Of a stretch of DNA of 64,000 nucleotides, positions 58,247 through 64,000 are shown piece after piece (within the stretch, counting starts at the first letter, position 1; each line of letters begins with the position of its first letter). Made by a program: the position numbers and the translations under genes. Where the stretch lies: NCBI GenBank assembly GCA_947034895.1, contig OX344761.1, positions 21,092,863 to 21,156,862 on the forward strand, given 5' to 3'. Origin of the DNA: Rhytidiadelphus loreus (lineage: Eukaryota > Streptophyta > Bryopsida > Hypnales > Hylocomiaceae). The notes below the pieces were generated by a model. That model did no database searches and was not told the DNA's origin. It worked only from the letters and a program-made list of their open reading frames with translations.

Positions 58247-58655
58247 AGGTAGGTGGTTCAAAATCTGCCCCTCTTCTTGAGATCATCATGTAGGTAGCTG
58301 TAGAATGGATGCAAGGTGATCCTTCAATGGACCTCTTTGCTCTGTTAATGAATTCAAGAAGAATTGTTTTTTTTATTGTAAGAGCCAATCATTGGCTGTG
58401 ATTTGTGCACATTTCTTTATAAGTCACAAGGGGACAGATTTTGGGACACCTGTGGTCACAATAGGTGCCTATGATTCAGATCTTTGAAATTTTATAAGTA
58501 ATTCAAAAATGCTTGGAAACATATGAAACTACTTGCGTTGGATTCCACATCTATTTTTCTTTCTCTGAAAAATGAGATAAAAATCATTTTGTCCCTAGAA
58601 ACCTGTGAAAAAGGCGAATCAGCCCTTAAAGTGACGGTTTATGAGCACACTACCT
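58247..58655 (+). mobile_element. Family D TA-flanked MITE, copy 4, unoccupied sister
   Basis: The 409-bp element has ends AGGTAGGTGGTTCAAAATCT and GAGCACACTACCT, with TA on both sides (58245-58246, 58656-58657). It is nearly identical to copy 3 at 45408 apart from the CACTA MITE there. CCTATGATTCAGATC at 58468 marks the empty target. Confidence 0.88.
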
Positions 58656-58784
58656 TACAAGATACCAAACCATCTAGGACTTAGTCTGACTATTGTTCAT
58701 CGCTTTAGTGAGACCCCATGGCTCCTTTTTTCCGATTTTCACAAAGGGTATTTTCACAAAGTCAACTGTCTTAGGAGTCGCTTA

Positions 58785-59344
58785 AATTTTTCCATCCTAC
58801 AAACCCCCTCCTAAATTTCAAAGTTATGCATGGTAAGGTAGGAGGTTCTTAAAGCGACCCTTTAGAAGCTCATTGTAGTTTCGGGGAAGTCAAACTCATT
58901 AAAAAATTTTATAGTAAATTATGGTAGGAAGAGAATTGAAATTGGCATTTAATCCAAGTTGTTTCTCATATTTTGCTCCATGTTTTGGACCTTTGTAGAA
59001 TTATTTACAAATAATTGAAGTTGAAATGTAGTAGTTTCTAAAAGTGACCCCTTCCTGAAATGTACACATCTGCTAAATTGAGGAGAGTGAACCAACCCCT
59101 TCCTAAAATGTACACTGTTAGTGAATTCAAAAAAGAGAACAGACACCCTCCTGAAATGTACACAGTTAGTAAATTGAAGAAACTGAACCGCAGCCGTCCT
59201 GAAATGTACACTATTAGTAAATTGAAGAAACGGAACAGCAGCCGTCCTGAAGTGTACGCAACCCCCTCTTGAAATGTACGCAGATGGTGAATTGAAGAAA
59301 GTGAACGCGACCGCGTCCTGAAATGTACTCAGATTGTAAATCAA
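58785..59344 (+). repeat. Repeat block with 48-bp minisatellite, twin of 32550-33082
   Basis: It runs from CCATCCTACAAACCCCCTCC through GGTAAGGTAGGAGGTTCTTA to minisatellite units (GAAATGTACACAGTTAGTAA, ATTGAAGAAACTGAACCGCA), then directly into R copy 5. The plus strand reads an in-frame MYTVSKLKKLNRSRPE-type repeat (59060-59272). Confidence 0.8.
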
Positions 59345-60470
59345 GGAAAGTCAACTGTCGTAGGAGTGGCTTACCGGGGAGGGAGGGGACGTACCTGGAT
59401 TTAGTAGATTTCCGATTTGGTTGGTTGGTTGGGCCCCGGGAAGGGGCAGTCCAAAGGGAAAGGGTATGTATGCCGGGAAGTGCACCCAACTCGCGGTATT
59501 GTTCAGTATAAGCCGGAAAAACAGATCGCTATTATACCCGTTCCAGGAAGTGATGCCTGCAAACGTTATGGTTTAACTTTAAGGAATATGTTGCTCTTGC
59601 CACACAAACCGTTTCAGGCAGAGAGCGGGGACGGAGACTGACAAAGATTCTTACATGCTTCACTGAGGAAGCGCACTCTTTGCGTGCTGCGTTTTCAAAG
59701 AATTGTAGAACTCTCACACCATAGGTAGGGTTTACGGGTCCGATTCGTGACAGGCTCAGTCTTCGTTTCGGAAATAGGTGTGTAGGGTTTGAAGCTCGAA
59801 TTACCTCTGGAACCCTGAGGCCGAAACTTGCTCAGAATCGGTGGTCTTGGATGTGGTTATGAGTTTTCAAACGGGCGGGTGCAGCGTATTTCAGTACCCG
59901 GGGGGATGGAAGGCAATGAGATCATAGTTTCAACTTTCTGTTATGATGGAGTAATTCGAAGGCTTTGTAACCGCAGTTGGCAGCTTCCAAACGCAATCGT
60001 CCATCTTTCAGATTGGATTCTCCAAAAATTTACATTCTCCGTTTGGGGAATTGACCCATTTGGATATGAATGCTTGTGCGTGCCCGGTTCCATGCTTATG
60101 ATTCTAGAGTCGGTGGGTATTGCTGCAGATATTCAGTGACCAACATCAAGTCAGCATGTGGATGTGCTGAGGATCTGTGAGCATCGCTTTCTTCACGAAT
60201 TGTCAACAATGTATCGTTTCTGCTGAAGATACTTCCTGTGCTGTTTGGCTTCTGGTGGATGGCGCTCATTCGTACAAGCCCTCGTCTGAATCCTTTTGCC
60301 TTGGTTTTGCTGCTCCAACCAAATCCCAACATTGAACCCGATATCAAATGACCATCCAATTCAACATTTGAGTTTGACTCTATTCAGCAAGGTAAGAGTC
60401 TCCTTTGCCAAACATTACATCTTTAGCGCAACTTTGGTATGAAAAATAATTTTCACAACCCTCCTGAAAT
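59345..60470 (+). repeat. R repeat, copy 5
   Basis: It has the complete R body and the copy 3-type end (TACTTCCTGTGCTGTTTGGC to GGTATGAAAAATAATTTTC). It has the longest continuous frame of the family in this reading: 103 codons at 59828-60139 (CGYEFSNGRVQRISVPGG and DWILQKFTFSVWGIDPFGYE). A short minisatellite phrase (CCCTCCTGAAATATACAGTC) separates it from copy 6. Confidence 0.8.
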
Positions 60471-61600
60471 ATACAGTCAGTAAATCAAAGAAAGTCAAAT
60501 GTCTTAGGAGTGGCTTACCGGGGAGGGGGGGCACGTACCTGGATTTAGTAGATTTCCGATTTGGTTGGTTTGTTGGGCCCCGGGAAGGGGCAGTCCAAAG
60601 GGAAAGGGTATGCCGGGAAGTGTCATAAGCGCTCGGTATTCTTTGTGTTCACAACAACAAGACGCTGGGTTATTATACCCGTTCGTGGAAGTGATGCCTG
60701 CAAACGTTATGGTTTAACTTAAGGAATATGTTGCTCTTGCCACACAAGCCGTTTCAGGCAGAGAGCGGGGACTTCATTCGAGGGTTACACTACTTGCAGA
60801 AGACGGAGAACATGGAATCTTATATGCTTCAATGAGGAAGCGCACTCTTTGCGTGTTGCGTTTTCAAAGAATTGTAGAACTCTCACACCATAGCTAGGGT
60901 TTACGGGTCCGATTCGTGACAGGCTCAGTCTTCGTTTCGGAAATACTGTATGTGTTTAGGGTTTGAAGCTCGAGTGGCTTCAATTCTGGAATCCTGAGGC
61001 CTAAACTTGCTCAGAATCGGTGGTTTTGGATGTGGTTTTGAGTTTTCATACGGGTGCAGCGTATTTCAGTACCCGGGGGGATGAAATCATAGTTTGAACT
61101 TTCTGTTATAATGGACGATTTCGAAGGCTACTTATTAGTCGAAGAAGGCTTTGTAACCGCAGTTGGCAGCTTGCATATGCGATCGTCCATCTTTCAGATT
61201 GGATTCTCCAAAAATGTACCCATTTGGGGAATTGTCAATTTTGGATATGAATTCTTGTGCGTGACCGGTTCCATGCTTATGATTCTAGAGTCGGTGGGTA
61301 AGTTACTTTGGAAGTTATTGCTGCAGATTTTCAGTGACAAACATCAAGTATTGTCTATTCAGCATGTGGATGTCATGAGGATCTGTGAGCATCGCTTTCT
61401 TCACGAATTGTCGACAATGTATCGTTTGTGCTGAAGATACTCCCTTCGGAGATCTCCAACGGAACAAGTCGATCGATACATACAAATGGGTGAGATGAGA
61501 GTAAGCTGCAGCAATTGGTGTGACTCAAGTGTTTGGTTTAGGTCTCTTTTAAGCATCATTCCTTCCTCAGCTGGTGCCTGCAGCTGTTATTTGATGCATA
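60471..61600 (+). repeat. R repeat, copy 6
   Basis: R in tandem with copy 5, with the copy 1-type end (CTTCGGAGATCTCCAACGGA, TTCCTTCCTCAGCTGGTGCC). A 107-codon frame at 61111-61434 begins MDDFEGYLLVEEGFVTAVGS and ends HRFLHELSTMYRLC. The R tail is cut short at GATGCATAGTTAAA, and single-copy sequence with the U2A' remnant follows. Confidence 0.8.
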
Positions 61601-61671
61601 GTTAAACCGTTTATAACTGAAATAATCGTTAGGCCTCAATGCATAGGAGTAAATTCTCTTACTTTGATTGA

Positions 61672-62775
61672 AGTGGTTGGATTGAATGCGCCAAATTGGA
61701 TTTTCTTCTGTACAAGGACATCTTTGAAAGTTTGAATGGTAATTAAGTAGTACCTTATGGTTTGTTCTATCAATAAGTCTGGTCTTTTTTCCTAATCTAA
61801 TGCTATGATTGGCTTGGACTCTTCAGGCAATAAATTGGGAGTTATTGAGAATCTGGGAGCCACAGAGGTAATACACAGTTCTGACCCTTGTGGCATTGGA
61901 TCTTGTTATGTGAGATTTTGTTGTGTACCTTTCTGGGTTCGATCGTTGCTCGATTACACCGCAGATTAAGGTGCTCGTTTTTTTTCTACTCTTAAACATT
62001 TCAGTCTCTACTCGTTCAATATTAGGTTTGTGGATTTTGTCGTGAACTTCTCGTCGTGGTGCAATTTCAAGATCAATATGCGAGCAGTGACATATCAGAC
62101 AATCAGATAGTGAAACTCGAGGGCTTTCCACATCTGAACATTATCACATTAATCAACAATATCAGTAAAATTTTCAGGAAGATCGGGTTTGAAGGAGTAT
62201 GGCTTGTTCAAATTGAGTTGTACAAGTTGAGGGTGCGTTTTTAGTGATGTTTATCATAACAAATCAGTCTTACCTGTTATAGCGTTTGGTTATTCTTGAG
62301 AAAGCGCTATGAAATTGTACAAATTTAGTGAACTATAGTTACATGCGCATCTGTAAGAATGTTTCTATGCTTACCAACTTAATTACATTTTGAGAGTTTC
62401 TCACTGGTTGAGTCTGTGAATAAGATAGGTATTATTTCTCCATGACATGAAGTCCTCAGGTGGGCTTTTAGCAGTATGTATGCGAGGAAGATAAATTCTC
62501 CTCTGTGTGCAAGAGAATTTAGTGCATGAATCATCTTCATAAGCTGTGTGAAATTTGTGGTTTTGCAGCGGCTTCACCAAAGCTGGAGACATTGGTGCTC
62601 ACAAGCAATCCGCTTTCAAATCTAGTGGACGCTGGTCACCAGGTGGAACTTTGTGAATCTGCAGACTTTGTGTCTGCTAGATAACATTGTCACGAAGAGA
62701 ACAAATTATCGGGTGCATCTGATTCAGAAACTTCTCAAACTTAGGCTTCGTCACTTCAAAAAAATGAAGCTGAAG
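61672..62775 (+). pseudogene. U2 snRNP-A' (U2A') leucine-rich-repeat protein pseudogene with introns kept
   Basis: U2A' binds U2 snRNA with U2B'' in the spliceosome. Its landmarks appear in order on separate exon-like pieces. 61827-61867 reads GNKLGVIENLGATE after a TTCAG acceptor and before a GTAATA donor. 62071-62178 reads DQYASSDISDNQIVKLEGF and PHLNIITLINNISKI, the first repeats of the family. 62569-62649 reads SPKLETLVLTSNPLSNLV after TTGCAG. 62650-62775 reads FVNLQTLCLLDNIVTKRTN and YRVHLIQKLLKL, ending in AAG before GTACAT. Decay is clear: the acceptor before GATCAA reads AA instead of AG, about four residues are missing near TLINNIS, and there is a +1 frameshift before FVNLQTL, after which the original frame soon meets TAG/TAA. 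A weak exon 1 may lie at 61672-61738. Retained introns point to segmental duplication rather than retrocopying. The C-terminal half is absent. Confidence 0.8.
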
Positions 62776-64000
62776 GTACATACGGTGCACCAGTTTTCAT
62801 CTTCTGTTTTGTGTAGTCGCTTCATTTCAATCGTGAATGGAGACGTTGGCCTTGTTCCTGTCAAGTCACTTGGTTGAAGGGAATGTTCATTTGATTGCAG
62901 TCACTTATTGTGTGGAATGCGGGGATTTCTTCCCGTGGAATTCAATTTCTCAGCTGCAGATTGATGGAGCTTATTCTGGAATCAGCATGCTGGGGATCTT
63001 GGACCACCTTGTAGGTCTATTAGGAAGCCATTTTTGGTGGTTTCGTTAGACTTGTTTTCATCGTTTTATCTCTTTGCTTCGGGAACGACAGTTATGTTAC
63101 AAGTTTACTAGAAGACTTGTTGTGCTTGTTGCAGTGCCAATTACAAGCTTTATAGGTGGAGTTGTTGATGTCTTGGCTAAATGTGGATACGTCTGTAGTA
63201 AGTTAGAACAGTTCATTGCGGTCAGAAGACCCCCATAGTGGACACCTAGGGGACGATCCCATTACGGATTTTTTCAATAAATGAGATTTGTGCCACAATC
63301 AATGTCTCTGCTGACAGGAATGGAGTGACTTAGGGACCTCATTAGGGACTTCTAGATTTTCAATGTAAATTCGTTGTAGGAAGAGACTTTTTGAAGCCTT
63401 CCACATTAGGAAATATTGCAAGTGATGTAGGTGGAGTAAGGTGAACATTATGGATACAATTTTTGTTGGTTTTGGGGTAGTCTAGAGACTCTTTTGGGCC
63501 ATGATGGGCAGAACACTTCAAATATTCATATCAAATTTATGCTTTGTTAAAAAAATACAATTTCAATTGCTCTTGATGCTTCTCACACTAGTCTTTTATG
63601 TGGAAAAAAAATTAAAAAATTTCAGCAATGGCATGAGGGCAAACTCTTAATTGTGACCACAATGGACTGTTCTACCTTACATCAGCTTTGATAAATCTGT
63701 GTCAACAAGCAATTCTGAAGCATGTTGCCACAGACTTTGTTGCAGAAGAGAAATCAATTGCCGGACAGAGATTACATGCAGATTCAGAGCTGTACATGTA
63801 TGTGACATGAAATTGTGACCTGAAATTTTCAAGTAAAGCAACTAGCAAGCAAGTTATCCGCGTTCACATGTGTATACGAGCATGTCTCGCAAATCATGTG
63901 CGCATTTCGAGAACCAAAGTTTAGAAACTTAGCAGAGTAGCTGGCACATTACGAAGACCGAGAAGATCACTCGTACCATCACTGTAGCCAGAGATGTGGC
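62776..64000 (+). other. Single-copy interval downstream of the pseudogene
   Basis: A 70-codon frame (62837-63049) follows a TTGCAG-type acceptor near 62900 and could be a further decayed exon, but it does not resemble the rest of U2A'. The final 700 bp show no recognised gene or repeat. Confidence 0.3.

Noticed and set aside
1..64000. An LTR retrotransposon, endogenous virus or rRNA gene
   Set aside because: No reverse transcriptase, integrase, gag or capsid motifs, no long terminal repeats and no rRNA-like sequence were seen on either strand.

Overview
This 64-kb window looks like a gene-poor, repeat-rich stretch of a land-plant nuclear genome. It is AT-rich, the few coding remnants are split by GT...AG introns, the longest uninterrupted reading frame is only 213 codons, and there are no bacterial-style operons or ribosome binding sites. 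The recognisable protein remnants (an ADD-type zinc finger, a U2 snRNP-A' leucine-rich-repeat protein, and a possible tail of an ASHH2/SDG8-type histone methyltransferase) are all eukaryotic nuclear proteins. Nothing in the sequence fixes the species. Many small plant-type DNA elements and TAGGGTTT boxes fit a plant; a bryophyte is one possibility, but that is a guess.

Layout. 1-840 holds a direct repeat and a candidate 5' exon. 1640-19810 is almost solid with non-autonomous DNA elements: foldback family E, TA-flanked family D, CACTA-type MITEs, family B (CATTACATG...TCTAATG), family A (hAT- or Mutator-like) and family C (about 930 bp). 19860-28200 has a few GC-richer patches, one with a TATA box and a possible first coding exon. 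29290-32420 holds families F and C plus a CACTA MITE. 32550-41965 contains a 48-bp minisatellite and four copies of an about 1.1-kb repeat called R here, with an ADD zinc-finger exon (38775-39064, minus) between copies 3 and 4. 43416-44057 (minus) is the longest reading frame, preceded by a 54-bp minisatellite. 45290-46530 is a three-deep nest of elements. 46750-58700 is again mobile-element debris. 58785-61600 holds the minisatellite and two more R copies, followed at 61672-62775 by a decayed U2A' pseudogene.

The strongest results concern insertion history, because target duplications and unoccupied sister copies occur inside the window. A 212-bp CACTA MITE sits in a TA-flanked element whose unoccupied sister lies at 58247-58655, and the host itself sits in a foldback element. 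A 562-bp element splits a family B element nine bases from its end. A perfect 108-bp-arm hairpin (4895-5114) and a perfect 82-bp-arm hairpin inside another CACTA-like element (9505-9671) are candidate small-RNA sources. No intact, clearly functional protein-coding gene can be demonstrated. Family letters A-F and R are local labels; all alignments were done by eye and boundaries without target duplications are approximate.
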